Shown piece after piece: positions 1-7,883 of a DNA stretch of 64,000 nucleotides. Source of the DNA: Chloroflexota bacterium (GTDB lineage Bacteria > Chloroflexota > UBA6077 > CF-72); assembly GCA_016191465.1 (NCBI GenBank), contig JACPOP010000026.1, positions 37,616-101,615 of the forward strand, in the 5' to 3' direction. A model generated the notes under the pieces. That model made no database searches, was not told where the DNA came from, and saw only the letters and a program-made list of their open reading frames with translations. The position numbers and the translations under genes are program-made. Position 1 is the first letter of the stretch; each line of letters starts with the position of its first letter.

Positions 1-189
1 CGCCAGTTGGACGGGGAAGCGGCGCATCCGCTCCAGGTCCGCCTGACACGACCCGGAGTCCACGATCACCACCTCAAACGTGACCGGCGCCTCCTGGCGG
101 AAAATCGCTTCCAGGACGCTGGTGATGCCGGGTCCGGGGTTCTTCGTGGGCAGCAGGATCGATGCGTATGGCCGCCGCTCGACGCTCAT
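1..189 (-). CDS. Glycosyltransferase family 2, N-terminal part (runs off the window)
   Basis: Only the first 63 codons are present; the gene continues beyond the left edge. The translation opens with SILLPTKNPG, then reaches VVIVDSGS, the standard start of a GT-A fold family 2 enzyme (beta strand, nucleotide-binding loop, second strand ending in an Asp). Family 2 enzymes transfer a sugar from a nucleotide donor to a lipid or growing polysaccharide. The wording resembles rhamnosyltransferase-type members, but the acceptor cannot be told. Its ATG directly follows the TAG stop of the upstream glycosyltransferase, so the two are almost certainly co-transcribed and translationally coupled. Confidence 0.75.
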   Translation of the reverse strand, partial: MSVERRPYASILLPTKNPGPGITSVLEAIFRQEAPVTFEVVIVDSGSCQADLERMRRFPVQLA

Positions 190-1359
190 CTAGCGCGGCT
201 CCACGGCGCGCGTCTCCACGCCCAGCAGGCTCAAAAAGAAGGCGTTGAAGACGCACTGCACGCCGACGATGATGAGCGTCACGGCGAGCAACAGCGGGCG
301 TATCGCATCCAGCGACGGGAAGCCGCTGCTGGCCCAGCTCCACACCACGTTCGCCGTGAGCGCTCCGCCGGTTGCGAACACGGCGAGCGCCATGAGCAGC
401 CCCTTCTCCAGGTTGAAGTGTCGATAGAACCCGACCAGGAACGGGTCAGGTGGATCGAATCCGTGGACCGCGGCCAGCGTGCGCGCAGAAATGCCCAGCC
501 AGGCGATTTGCGTTGCGAGCACCGTGAGCATGCTGGCGATGGCGGATAGGTGCATGTCCCACTGGCGGCCGAAGAGCTCGAACGTCCCCATTGCCAGCAC
601 GGTCAGCAACGTGAGTCCCACGACCGCCAGGATCGCGCTGGGCACCATGTACAGCCACGTGGGGCTGTACATCAGCAGAAAGCGCAGGTGGCGCCAGCCG
701 TCGCGGTAACTGCGCAGCTTGGATACGCCGCTGCGCGGGTGGTAGTTCACGGGGATCTCGGCGATGGTCATGTTCAGCCGCGCGGCTCGGGCCAGCATCT
801 CGCTGGCGAACTCCATGCCCGTCGTCTGGAGCGCCAGGCGGCGGTACGCATCCCGCGTGAAGGCCCGCAGGCCGCAGTGCGGGTCGCCGATGTTCCTGCC
901 GAAGAAGAGCCTGAGCATGAGCGATGTCAGGGGGCTGCCCACGTAGCGGTGGAGCCACGGCATAGCGCCACGGGCGATGCTGCCGCGCCGGCGATTGCCC
1001 ATCACCAGGTCCGCCCCGGCGTCCAGCTGACCGAGCATGAGCGAGACAGTGCTCAAATCGTAGCTGCCATCGGCATCCGCCATCACGATGTATCGGCCAC
1101 GGGCTGCCCCGATGCCACTGGCGAGCGCGGAGCCGTACCCCCGCCGTGGCTCGTGGACCACTCGGGCGCCGGCCGCTTCCGCCATGTCCGGCGAGCTGTC
1201 GCGCGACCCGTTGTCGCAGACCACCACCTCGACGTCCAGGTCGAGCGGCTCCAGGTGCGCCAGTGCATCGCGAACGCATGTCCCCACCGCTGCGGCCTCG
1301 TCCAGGCAGGGCAGCACCACGCTGACGTCGCAGGCGGCCTCTCGCAGCGCTGGAAGCAT
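190..1359 (-). CDS. Membrane-anchored family 2 glycosyltransferase (polyprenyl-phosphate type)
   Basis: This 389-residue protein has an N-terminal GT-A domain: VVLPCLDE near residue 15, CDNGSRD near 48, and the metal-binding DAD of ADADGSYD at D95-D97. Three to four hydrophobic segments follow from about residue 228 to 372. The arrangement matches dolichol/undecaprenyl-phosphate mannosyl- or glucosyltransferases with a C-terminal membrane part, which load a lipid carrier for later sugar transfer. I chose the ATG at 1359 because the reading frame farther upstream gives an unnatural, Ser/Arg-rich stretch before the first beta strand. A TATACT hexamer on this strand at 1421-1416 is a possible -10 box about 57 bases upstream. 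The gene is divergent from the integral-membrane transferase at 1533, and the next glycosyltransferase starts at its stop codon. Confidence 0.85.
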   Translation of the reverse strand: MLPALREAACDVSVVLPCLDEAAAVGTCVRDALAHLEPLDLDVEVVVCDNGSRDSSPDMAEAAGARVVHEPRRGYGSALASGIGAARGRYIVMADADGSYDLSTVSLMLGQLDAGADLVMGNRRRGSIARGAMPWLHRYVGSPLTSLMLRLFFGRNIGDPHCGLRAFTRDAYRRLALQTTGMEFASEMLARAARLNMTIAEIPVNYHPRSGVSKLRSYRDGWRHLRFLLMYSPTWLYMVPSAILAVVGLTLLTVLAMGTFELFGRQWDMHLSAIASMLTVLATQIAWLGISARTLAAVHGFDPPDPFLVGFYRHFNLEKGLLMALAVFATGGALTANVVWSWASSGFPSLDAIRPLLLAVTLIIVGVQCVFNAFFLSLLGVETRAVEPR

Positions 1360-1532
1360 GGTAAGCCGCGGTCGCTCTGGGCGTGCTTGCACTCGTCTAT
1401 CCCGTTCGGACGCGCAGTATAGAGCGCTTGAGGCCTCTCCAAAACTGTTGGATGAGGTGCTTGCGTGGCTCCGCGCTCGCATGGACTGGACTCCCTCGGT
1501 CCAGGCAGGCGGGGGCACCCATTGCTACGCTG

Positions 1533-3713
1533 GTGGGCGTGGAGGAAGCGGCCAGGCATCCTGTGTGTCAGCCGGGTCGTGGATCGGCCGGCGCGGAGCA
1601 GCCGCGCCGCTCGGCGTCGAAGGCCACCGGACTGCTCTTTCTGGGCCTGCTTGTGCTGTACCTCGCCACCTCGGGCGGGCACACCACCTCGAACGATGAG
1701 GAGGAGCTGTACTACGTCACCCAGGGGCTGGTGGAACGGCGTAGCCTGGCGCTGCCGCCCGAGGAGGCGCGCGCGCTCGCCATTCCCCGTGGCGCGGCGG
1801 TCGGAGTCGACGGCAACTACTACACGCCCTATGGCGTGCTGCCGTCGGTCCTCGCCATGCCGTTGTACCTGGTTGGGAATGCCGTCGCCAGTGGTTTCGA
1901 TCCGCGCCTCAACGGGTTCATCACCCGCCTGGCGGTCACGGCACTTTCGGCAGTTGTCACCGCCGGGGGGGCGGCCGCCGTTACGCTGCTGGGCCGCCGT
2001 CTCGGAGCATCCACCCAGGGTTCCGTGCTCCTGGGCCTCCTGTATGGGGTCGCCACCATCGCCTGGCCGTACGCGAAGGCATTCTGGAGCGAGCCGCTGG
2101 CCACCCTCCTGCTGCTGCTCGCTGCCCTGGCCGCCATTGAAGGTTCGCGGCGCAGCTCGGCGAGAGCCTGGTTCCTCGCCAGCCTGGCGGTGGGGCTCTC
2201 GGTGGCGACGCGGAGCGCCATGCTCGCGACCGTGGTGCCCCTGGGGCTGTACCTGCTCGCGGGTGTCTGGCGCGGGGGGCGCGGGCAGGCGTTCGGCCGC
2301 CTGCTGCGTCAGGGAGCGGGGTTCGCAGCGGGCTTCCTGCTGCCAGCCGCGGCCCTCGGCGTGTACAACCTGGTTCGGTTCGGATCGCCGCTCGAGAACG
2401 GTACCGGCTTCGGCAGTCAGTTGCAGGCCGCCCTGGTGGTCTTCGGCGGCAATGTGGGGGTTGGACTGTACGGCCTGCTGCTGAGTCCGGGAAAGAGCGT
2501 GTTCCTGTATTCGCCGCCGCTGCTGTGCGGGGTGCTCGCGTTGGCGGCGCTGTGGCGGCGGGTCCCGTACGAGGCGTTTCTCGTGGCGCTGCTGGTAGTG
2601 GCGCAGGTCGCGCTGGCGGCACCACTCACGTTCTGGCACGGCGATTCGTCATGGGGGCCACGCTACCTCGTGCCAGCCACCCCGTTCCTGCTGCTCCCCG
2701 TCGCGGCGTGGCTCGGACCTCGGGGGGCGCGCTCGTGGCAGCGAGCGCTCCTCGTCGGCACCGGCGCTCTGGGGCTGCTAGTCCAGGTGGTGGCGGTGCT
2801 GGTCAACCCACAGACCTACATCCTGCAGACCGGAGGACCTACCGGAGCCGGGGCCGAGCGGCGCTGGTTCGATCCCGCGGCATCGCCCCTGCTGGCCGCG
2901 CCGCGCCAGTTGCTTGGCCGGCTTTCGGCCGCGGCCATGCCGCTGGCTCCGGGCACGTTTGCGCTGGTCGATGGCTTCTACCCGGACGAAGGTTCCGCGG
3001 CCGACCTGCCCCGCTGGACTGGTGGCGACGCGCAGATCCTGCTTCGTCCCAGTGTTGCCGGCCGGTTGCAACTGGAGCTCGACGTCGTCCAGCCGGAGCC
3101 CGGTGGTCTCCGGCCCGCTCCGGAGGTCACCATCAAGGTCGATGGCCTGCCGCTGCCGCTCTCGGCGTGGACACGTCTCGACCGGGTCGATCGCGGCCGC
3201 TACGTAGTGGGCGTCGATCTCTCCGATCTCAGCGCCAACGTGCATGACGTGCGGCTCGTCTCACCCCTGTTCGTGCCGGCGCTCCTGGAGCGTGGTGCGG
3301 CAGATCAGCGGGCACTCGGGGTGCAGGTCCTCGACGTGCGCATCTCCGGCCTGATGGCGGTTTCCAGGCCCGGAGTGCCACCCTTGCCCGTAAGCACTTC
3401 TCGCCCGTGGAGTCGCGCGGCGTTCGGCTGGTTCTACGATCCGGCTGTACCACACCTGGTGGACCTCTGGCCGTGGTACGTGTCCAAACTGGGTCAGCCG
3501 CGAGCAGGCGGACTCGTCGGTTGCGTGGAGCGGTGCGCGCTGGTAGTGCGGGCGTACCAGGACGTGCTCGGCCGTCCGCCGGATGGGGGCGGTTGGATCG
3601 CATACGTCTCCAGCAGTCTCAGCGAGGCGGAGTTGCGGTCGGTCCTGTGTGCGTCGCCCGAAGGACGGGCGCGCGGCTGCCAGGCGGGTACCGACGTCGG
3701 CCCCCCTTCGTAA
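1533..3713 (+). CDS. Integral-membrane protein of the family 39-like glycosyltransferase type with a C-terminal DUF4214-like domain
   Basis: About 726 residues. The first half is a series of hydrophobic helices starting near residue 33, with an early acidic loop (NDEEELYY) as in GT-C enzymes, which use lipid-linked sugars outside the membrane. After the helices comes a soluble beta-rich part. The last 60 residues contain YQDVLGRPPDGGGW and LRSVLCASPEGR, the pattern of the DUF4214/phycobilisome-linker-like domain found at the ends of bacterial surface and glycan proteins. No ATG lies near the first helix; GTG codons at 1533 or 1539 are the best starts, so the N-terminus is uncertain. Exact substrate is unknown. 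It sits next to lipid-carrier glycosyltransferases, which fits a surface-glycan role. Confidence 0.75.
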   Translation: MGVEEAARHPVCQPGRGSAGAEQPRRSASKATGLLFLGLLVLYLATSGGHTTSNDEEELYYVTQGLVERRSLALPPEEARALAIPRGAAVGVDGNYYTPYGVLPSVLAMPLYLVGNAVASGFDPRLNGFITRLAVTALSAVVTAGGAAAVTLLGRRLGASTQGSVLLGLLYGVATIAWPYAKAFWSEPLATLLLLLAALAAIEGSRRSSARAWFLASLAVGLSVATRSAMLATVVPLGLYLLAGVWRGGRGQAFGRLLRQGAGFAAGFLLPAAALGVYNLVRFGSPLENGTGFGSQLQAALVVFGGNVGVGLYGLLLSPGKSVFLYSPPLLCGVLALAALWRRVPYEAFLVALLVVAQVALAAPLTFWHGDSSWGPRYLVPATPFLLLPVAAWLGPRGARSWQRALLVGTGALGLLVQVVAVLVNPQTYILQTGGPTGAGAERRWFDPAASPLLAAPRQLLGRLSAAAMPLAPGTFALVDGFYPDEGSAADLPRWTGGDAQILLRPSVAGRLQLELDVVQPEPGGLRPAPEVTIKVDGLPLPLSAWTRLDRVDRGRYVVGVDLSDLSANVHDVRLVSPLFVPALLERGAADQRALGVQVLDVRISGLMAVSRPGVPPLPVSTSRPWSRAAFGWFYDPAVPHLVDLWPWYVSKLGQPRAGGLVGCVERCALVVRAYQDVLGRPPDGGGWIAYVSSSLSEAELRSVLCASPEGRARGCQAGTDVGPPS

Positions 3714-3835
3714 GGTGCGGGTTGCGAGCCGGAGTGCCTCATGGGCCTGCCAGGACGGCCTCAACCCAAGTTGCACGGTGGACCAAACGGAGCGTACGCG
3801 CTGCCCTTACGATCCCTGTCGGAGGCACACGTATC

Positions 3836-4660
3836 GTGCATCGCTCTCACTGTCTGCGCATGGCCTCGCTCGCCGCGGCCTCGACATTCTTCGCCGCGCT
3901 GCTCCTGGCGGGGCCGGCGTTCGCCCAGCCCACCAGGGACCCCCGCGAGCTGACTGTTCCCGTGTCGGACCTGGGTGCAGGGTGGGTCGTGACCGAGGAG
4001 TCGACGCGCGGCTCCACGCCCGACGTACCGGCATTCTCCGCCAGCTATTCCAACCTGCGCGGCTATCGGGCGCCGCGGGTGGCGCAGTTGGCGGTGGTGT
4101 TGGCGGCGAGCGTGGAGCAGGCCGATCGCGAAGTCGAGGGCGCGCGTCAGGCCACGGAGGCGAACGGCATTCCTTTTGAGCCGACCACCTGGCTCGGCGA
4201 TGGTCCCGCCTACCGCGGCGCTGCCCCGAGTGGTTCTGGCGTGGCCACCACGATCTACCTGTTCCGCGTCCACGCCGCGGTGGCCGTGGTCCTGGAAGCC
4301 GGCAACGTCGCCGAGGCGTCGGCGGTGGACGAGCAGGCGACGGCGATCGCCGTGGCGCAGCAAGCCCGCCTGCGGGGCCGGCTGGATATCCCGGTTACGC
4401 TGGCGCCGCCGTACGCCTCCTGTGCACCTGAGCAGATCCCCGAATTCGCCTTCGGGTTCGCGGCGCTCAAGGAGCAGCTCGGCGCCACGATGGGCGCGCC
4501 GATCGAGTGCGAGCGCGTAGTGAACGGGGAGGGCGACACGTCCCAACGGACGAGCACCGGCGTCGCTTCCTACCAGCGTGCATCCAACGCGGTGCTGTTC
4601 GGAAACGGCGCCCGCACGTGGACGCTTGATGCCGGGGGCATCGTCGTCACCGTCCCCTGA
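3836..4660 (+). CDS. Secreted protein with C-terminal Chloroflexota-type extracellular repeat domain
   Basis: 274 residues. A GTG start at 3836 is preceded by GGAGG ten bases upstream. The N-terminus has a basic stretch, a hydrophobic core and an Ala-x-Ala cleavage site ending FAQ near residue 31, so it should be exported. The middle shows no motif I recognise. The last 75 residues (about codons 195-274) run from CAPEQIPEF through RTSTGVASYQRA to ARTWTL and match, in spacing, a segment in the protein at 38130-39779. Similar segments are common in secreted Chloroflexota proteins, from memory of that group. No enzymatic residues are evident; a binding or envelope role is possible. It stands alone downstream of the membrane glycosyltransferase. 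Confidence 0.7.
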   Translation: MHRSHCLRMASLAAASTFFAALLLAGPAFAQPTRDPRELTVPVSDLGAGWVVTEESTRGSTPDVPAFSASYSNLRGYRAPRVAQLAVVLAASVEQADREVEGARQATEANGIPFEPTTWLGDGPAYRGAAPSGSGVATTIYLFRVHAAVAVVLEAGNVAEASAVDEQATAIAVAQQARLRGRLDIPVTLAPPYASCAPEQIPEFAFGFAALKEQLGATMGAPIECERVVNGEGDTSQRTSTGVASYQRASNAVLFGNGARTWTLDAGGIVVTVP

Positions 4661-4838
4661 GATGACGGCGCGCTCACACGAGCGGTGTTGCGGCGGTCAG
4701 TCGGATCCGGCTGGCCGCTCGCCGCCCGGCCGGGCCGCTGGCACCGAAGTAGCCGAAGCTTCAAGCGGCTGCCTTGCCGAAGCGTGCGTGCCGCGTGATC
4801 GGCAGCAGTCCCTGGGGCGAGCGGTTCGCGGCTGGGAG

Positions 4839-5966
4839 CTACGGCAGCCAGGCGAGGGCCTTGTCATTGGCATCACCGGAACTGATCGGGATCTCCGTCC
4901 CGCCGGCGAGCGGAATCACGCTCACCTGCCGGGTAGATCCGTTCTGCTGAGAGCGAGTGAATGCTACGAATCGGCTGTCGGGGGACCAGGCGAGACGGCT
5001 GATAGTGACTCCGTTGGCGCGGGGCAGGAGGGTCCGCGGGTCGCTGCCGTCCGGCCGAATGACGCGCAGCTCCCAGGCCTGGGTGGGCGAGGGCTGGTCC
5101 TCGAATCCGGCGTTGGCGGCGTACGCGATCCACTGCCCATCGGGAGACCACGCGGCCGCCATCTCCAGGACCCGATCGCCCGTCAGCTTGCGTGGGTTCG
5201 TGAAGCTCAGGTCCGTCACGTAGATGCTGTAGTAGGGCTGATCGGTGACGTACCCGAGCGCCAGCCGTTGGCCATCCGGCGCAACCGAAGGGTCGAGCCC
5301 CGTGCCGGGCAGCTTCCTCGAAGCGCCGCTGGCCAGGTCGAATGAGGCGAGCCCGCCGCCACCTGACTGTTGAACGAGCAAGGCACCGGACCCGAGCGGC
5401 GTCGCGGACAGGTAGCCCGCCGGCCGGTCGACGCTGATGCCGGGGAGTTGGGGGACCGCGTCCCTGGCCCGGCCGTTCTCCAGCGCGAGGATGCGCCGCC
5501 CGCCCACGACGACGTACACGGTTCGGCCATCTGGCGAGGCGGCAGCGTTCGTCAATCCAAGCTGGTCGCCCTCCACGGCCATCGACTCGAAGCCGGCCCG
5601 CGAGATGCTCGCCAACCGATAGTCCAGCGGGAAATCTGACCGAGCGCGGGGTCCGGTGCGGGTCGTGGCCAGCAACAGCCGGCCGTCGATCGGTGCTGTG
5701 ATGGACCGGGTGGCCGGCGGTTGAGTGGGCATGGCAATCGCGGTGGCGAAGGTCCGCACCGCCTCTTCTGCCGCCGGGTCCACCTGGGTGGCAGGCACAG
5801 GCGGGGGAATGTTGGGCGTGACAGCCGCCGGGCGCGTGGGGGTTGGTGGCGAGGGCGCGGCACACGCGGCGAGCACCAGGCCGCTCAGAATGGCCGCGGC
5901 GCCCACCCGGTATGCGCCTGATGAGCCGTGCTGTTGACGGTCGCGAAGGCGCGCAAGAAAGGGCAC
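4839..5966 (-). CDS. Lipoprotein with TolB/WD40-like beta-propeller
   Basis: 375 residues starting at GTG. After a basic N-terminus there is a hydrophobic stretch ending in LVLAAC, a lipobox, so the mature protein is probably lipid-anchored outside the cell at Cys35 or so. A Pro/Thr-rich spacer follows, then repeated blades with the signature SPDG or SPDS followed by aromatic/hydrophobic strands: AASPDGRTVYVV, AAWSPDGQWIAYA and LAWSPDSRFVAFT. These are PD40/TolB-type propeller blades, usually used for protein or peptide binding. The gene is divergent from another propeller protein at 6067, and its -10 box sits just before the start codon, suggesting a leaderless mRNA. Confidence 0.8.
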   Translation of the reverse strand: MPFLARLRDRQQHGSSGAYRVGAAAILSGLVLAACAAPSPPTPTRPAAVTPNIPPPVPATQVDPAAEEAVRTFATAIAMPTQPPATRSITAPIDGRLLLATTRTGPRARSDFPLDYRLASISRAGFESMAVEGDQLGLTNAAASPDGRTVYVVVGGRRILALENGRARDAVPQLPGISVDRPAGYLSATPLGSGALLVQQSGGGGLASFDLASGASRKLPGTGLDPSVAPDGQRLALGYVTDQPYYSIYVTDLSFTNPRKLTGDRVLEMAAAWSPDGQWIAYAANAGFEDQPSPTQAWELRVIRPDGSDPRTLLPRANGVTISRLAWSPDSRFVAFTRSQQNGSTRQVSVIPLAGGTEIPISSGDANDKALAWLP

Positions 5967-5971
5967 GGCGG

Positions 5972-5977
5972 AGTATA
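5972..5977 (-). promoter_or_regulatory. Candidate -10 box for a leaderless lipoprotein mRNA
   Basis: Read on the minus strand this is TATACT. Only five bases separate it from the GTG start codon at 5966, so transcription would begin at or next to the start codon, giving a leaderless transcript. No convincing -35 hexamer is seen at the usual spacing. Confidence 0.45.
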
Positions 5978-6010
5978 GGGAGCGTGTCTCAGTCGTACTG
6001 AGCCAGCCTC

Positions 6011-6039
6011 TTGGATCAGCCGGACCCCGGCTCTATAGT
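6011..6039 (+). promoter_or_regulatory. Sigma-70-type promoter for the 6067 gene
   Basis: TTGGAT at 6011-6016 and TATAGT at 6034-6039 are separated by exactly 17 bases. This is one of the best -35/-10 pairs in the window. Transcription would start near 6046, about 20 bases before the GTG start at 6067. Confidence 0.6.
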
Positions 6040-6066
6040 GCGCCGCCACCTCGAACGGATACCTAC

Positions 6067-7152
6067 GTGCCCTTCACTCGCCGCACCGCACTTCGCCATA
6101 TTTCCGCCGCGCTCGTCTTCGGCGCTCTCTCCACCAGGGCGGCTTGGGCCGAGGATGAGGTTCCCCTCGTATCGAATGAGGAGGCGACGCCGACGCAGCC
6201 CGGTGGCGTGGGGACGGACGTGCGCGCACCGGAGGAGCCAGCGTTTCGGCCTGTGGTGCGTCCGCTGAAGAACACAGCGGACCTCCCCGGAACGCTCCTG
6301 CTGTCCTCGTCTCGTGAGCGCCCTGGGATCGGCGACACGACGGATCGCTATCGGCTCTTTACCCTGCAGGGCGGGGCGCTGACGCGCATCAGTTACCCGG
6401 ATGAAGAGCTCGGGCCTTCCGCGGCCGTCCTCTCGCAGGATGGCAAGCAGGCGCTCGTAGTGGCGGGTAGCCGAGCGATCTACCTGCTCGACCTGAAAGG
6501 CGGCACTGGCCCAAGGCCGGTGCTGCAGCGACTGGAAGCGATATCGCCTTCGCAGTCGGATTCGTACATGGGCGTGGCCTGGTCCCTGGACGAGACGCGC
6601 GTCATGGTGGCACGCCCGAAACCGTTCGGCATGACGGTGGTGTCGGTGGCGGATGGCGCCAGCGTGTTGACCCCGTACCTGGGGTTCCAGCCGAGCTTTG
6701 CGCCCGACGGGAAGCAGTTCGCCTTCTCGTACCTGGCGCCAGGAGAACCCGCGGCAGCAATCTACGTGGCGCCCACGGATGGGCTTGATGCGCCCCGCAA
6801 GCTCACCCCGACCCAGGCCTACGAGACGTGGCCAGCGTGGCTCGGCGACGGCCAACGGATCGCCTACCTGTCCCGAGGGGACACGTGGGAGGTGCACGTC
6901 TGGAACCTGCGGACCCAGGCTGAGCAGGTCGTGGCGCGGTCGCCTTCGACGGACACGGCGATCGTGGGTTTCGTCTTCTCCCAGGACGGCGAGTGGGTGG
7001 CGTGCTCGCTGCTCGAGGCGCGCACGCAGCAGCGCAGCGTGCGGGTGGTCAGCGTCCTCGATACGTCGGTGTGGCTGGACCTACCTCGGGAAGGTGCCTG
7101 GAATGACCGTGCGCTCAGTTGGGCAGATGGGAGCGCCGCGGCGCGGGCCTGA
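6067..7152 (+). CDS. Exported TolB-like beta-propeller protein
   Basis: 361 residues with a GTG start. The N-terminus reads FTRRTALRHISAALVFGAL and ends with an Ala-Trp-Ala site near residue 29; the paired arginines suggest Tat export, although the motif is not perfect. Propeller-type blades follow (AVLSQDGKQALVV, VAWSLDETRVMV, PSFAPDGKQFAFS, WPAWLGDGQRIAYL, FVFSQDGEWVACS). The domain order and length match the divergent lipoprotein at 4839-5966, so the two look like paralogues with different export routes. Function of the propeller is not known; binding of a peptide or cell-wall ligand is plausible. A strong hairpin terminator follows at 7172. Confidence 0.8.
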   Translation: MPFTRRTALRHISAALVFGALSTRAAWAEDEVPLVSNEEATPTQPGGVGTDVRAPEEPAFRPVVRPLKNTADLPGTLLLSSSRERPGIGDTTDRYRLFTLQGGALTRISYPDEELGPSAAVLSQDGKQALVVAGSRAIYLLDLKGGTGPRPVLQRLEAISPSQSDSYMGVAWSLDETRVMVARPKPFGMTVVSVADGASVLTPYLGFQPSFAPDGKQFAFSYLAPGEPAAAIYVAPTDGLDAPRKLTPTQAYETWPAWLGDGQRIAYLSRGDTWEVHVWNLRTQAEQVVARSPSTDTAIVGFVFSQDGEWVACSLLEARTQQRSVRVVSVLDTSVWLDLPREGAWNDRALSWADGSAAARA

Positions 7153-7171
7153 TAGCCGGATGGCGACAAAC

Positions 7172-7205
7172 AAAGAGGGCGGGGGCAATTGCCCCCGCCC
7201 TCTTT
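7172..7205. terminator. Bidirectional hairpin terminator
   Basis: A perfect 34-base palindrome with two 17-base arms: A-rich at its left end, a GC core, and TCTTT at its right end. It lies between the convergent genes ending at 7152 and 7225 and would serve both strands. Confidence 0.85.
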
Positions 7206-7224
7206 CGGTCTGCCTGGCGCGCAG

Positions 7225-7737
7225 TTAGGGAGCGCGCTCGACGTCTTCGGACTTGAACGGGATCCAGGCGTAATTGTTTGTCGCCAGGTCCAGGATGTAG
7301 GCATAGCCTTCGCGCAGGAAGAAGGCAATGACCTGCGAGCCCGCGGGGCGAACGCCGAATGTGACACTGTCGGGACCTTGTGACGCGGTGGACAGGATCG
7401 GCAGCGGCCTCTCCACGATCATGAGTTGCGGTGAAAGCAGCTCCAGCACCACCGCCCGGGGGCCGAAGTAGGAGAAGACCACGGTGGCCATCGGCACGTC
7501 CGCGATCTCGGGAATGATCTGCTCCGGCAGCACGGCCCTGACGCCGGGAGGCGCAAGGGGCAGGAGTGGCGCAAACGCGTCGGCACCCGTCACCAGGAAC
7601 AGGCCAGGGATGGTCTGGATGACGACCAGCGGAACCCCATTTTCCGCCGGCGGCGGAACCGTCTGCGCGGCGACGGTCCCGGCGAGCGCGGTGGCCGCAG
7701 CCAGTCCGAGAAAGAAAGCTCGTAGTAGGTGCTTCAA
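7225..7737 (-). CDS. Small secreted protein of unknown function
   Basis: 170 residues. The ATG start is followed by KHLLRAFFLGLAAATALAGTVAAQ, a clear signal peptide cut after AAQ near residue 25. The mature part is rich in Val, Pro and Leu with no Cys and no catalytic motif that I recognise. Stretches such as TVVFSYFGPRAVVLELLSPQL alternate hydrophobic and polar residues, which suggests a beta-sandwich. It is transcribed toward the hairpin shared with the 6067 gene. I cannot assign a role. Confidence 0.65.
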   Translation of the reverse strand: MKHLLRAFFLGLAAATALAGTVAAQTVPPPAENGVPLVVIQTIPGLFLVTGADAFAPLLPLAPPGVRAVLPEQIIPEIADVPMATVVFSYFGPRAVVLELLSPQLMIVERPLPILSTASQGPDSVTFGVRPAGSQVIAFFLREGYAYILDLATNNYAWIPFKSEDVERAP

Positions 7738-7883
7738 GCGCGGCCTCCGTGAAAGTAGGAGCGTTCGATAACGCCTCTGGCCACTCTACCACGCACCGTT
7801 TCGGGCGGCAAGCACCAGAAACGCTAAGGTCGGCAGCCCGGAACCCGAGGCGCGGTTCCATCTGCCAATGAGCCCGACCGCCC

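Noticed and set aside
7..549. Long plus-strand frame over the glycosyltransferase genes
   Set aside because: Opposite-strand shadow with Arg/His/Gln-rich composition; the minus-strand frames carry clear GT motifs.
1083..2639. 518-residue minus-strand frame
   Set aside because: Shadow of the membrane transferase on the plus strand; no motif or natural composition.
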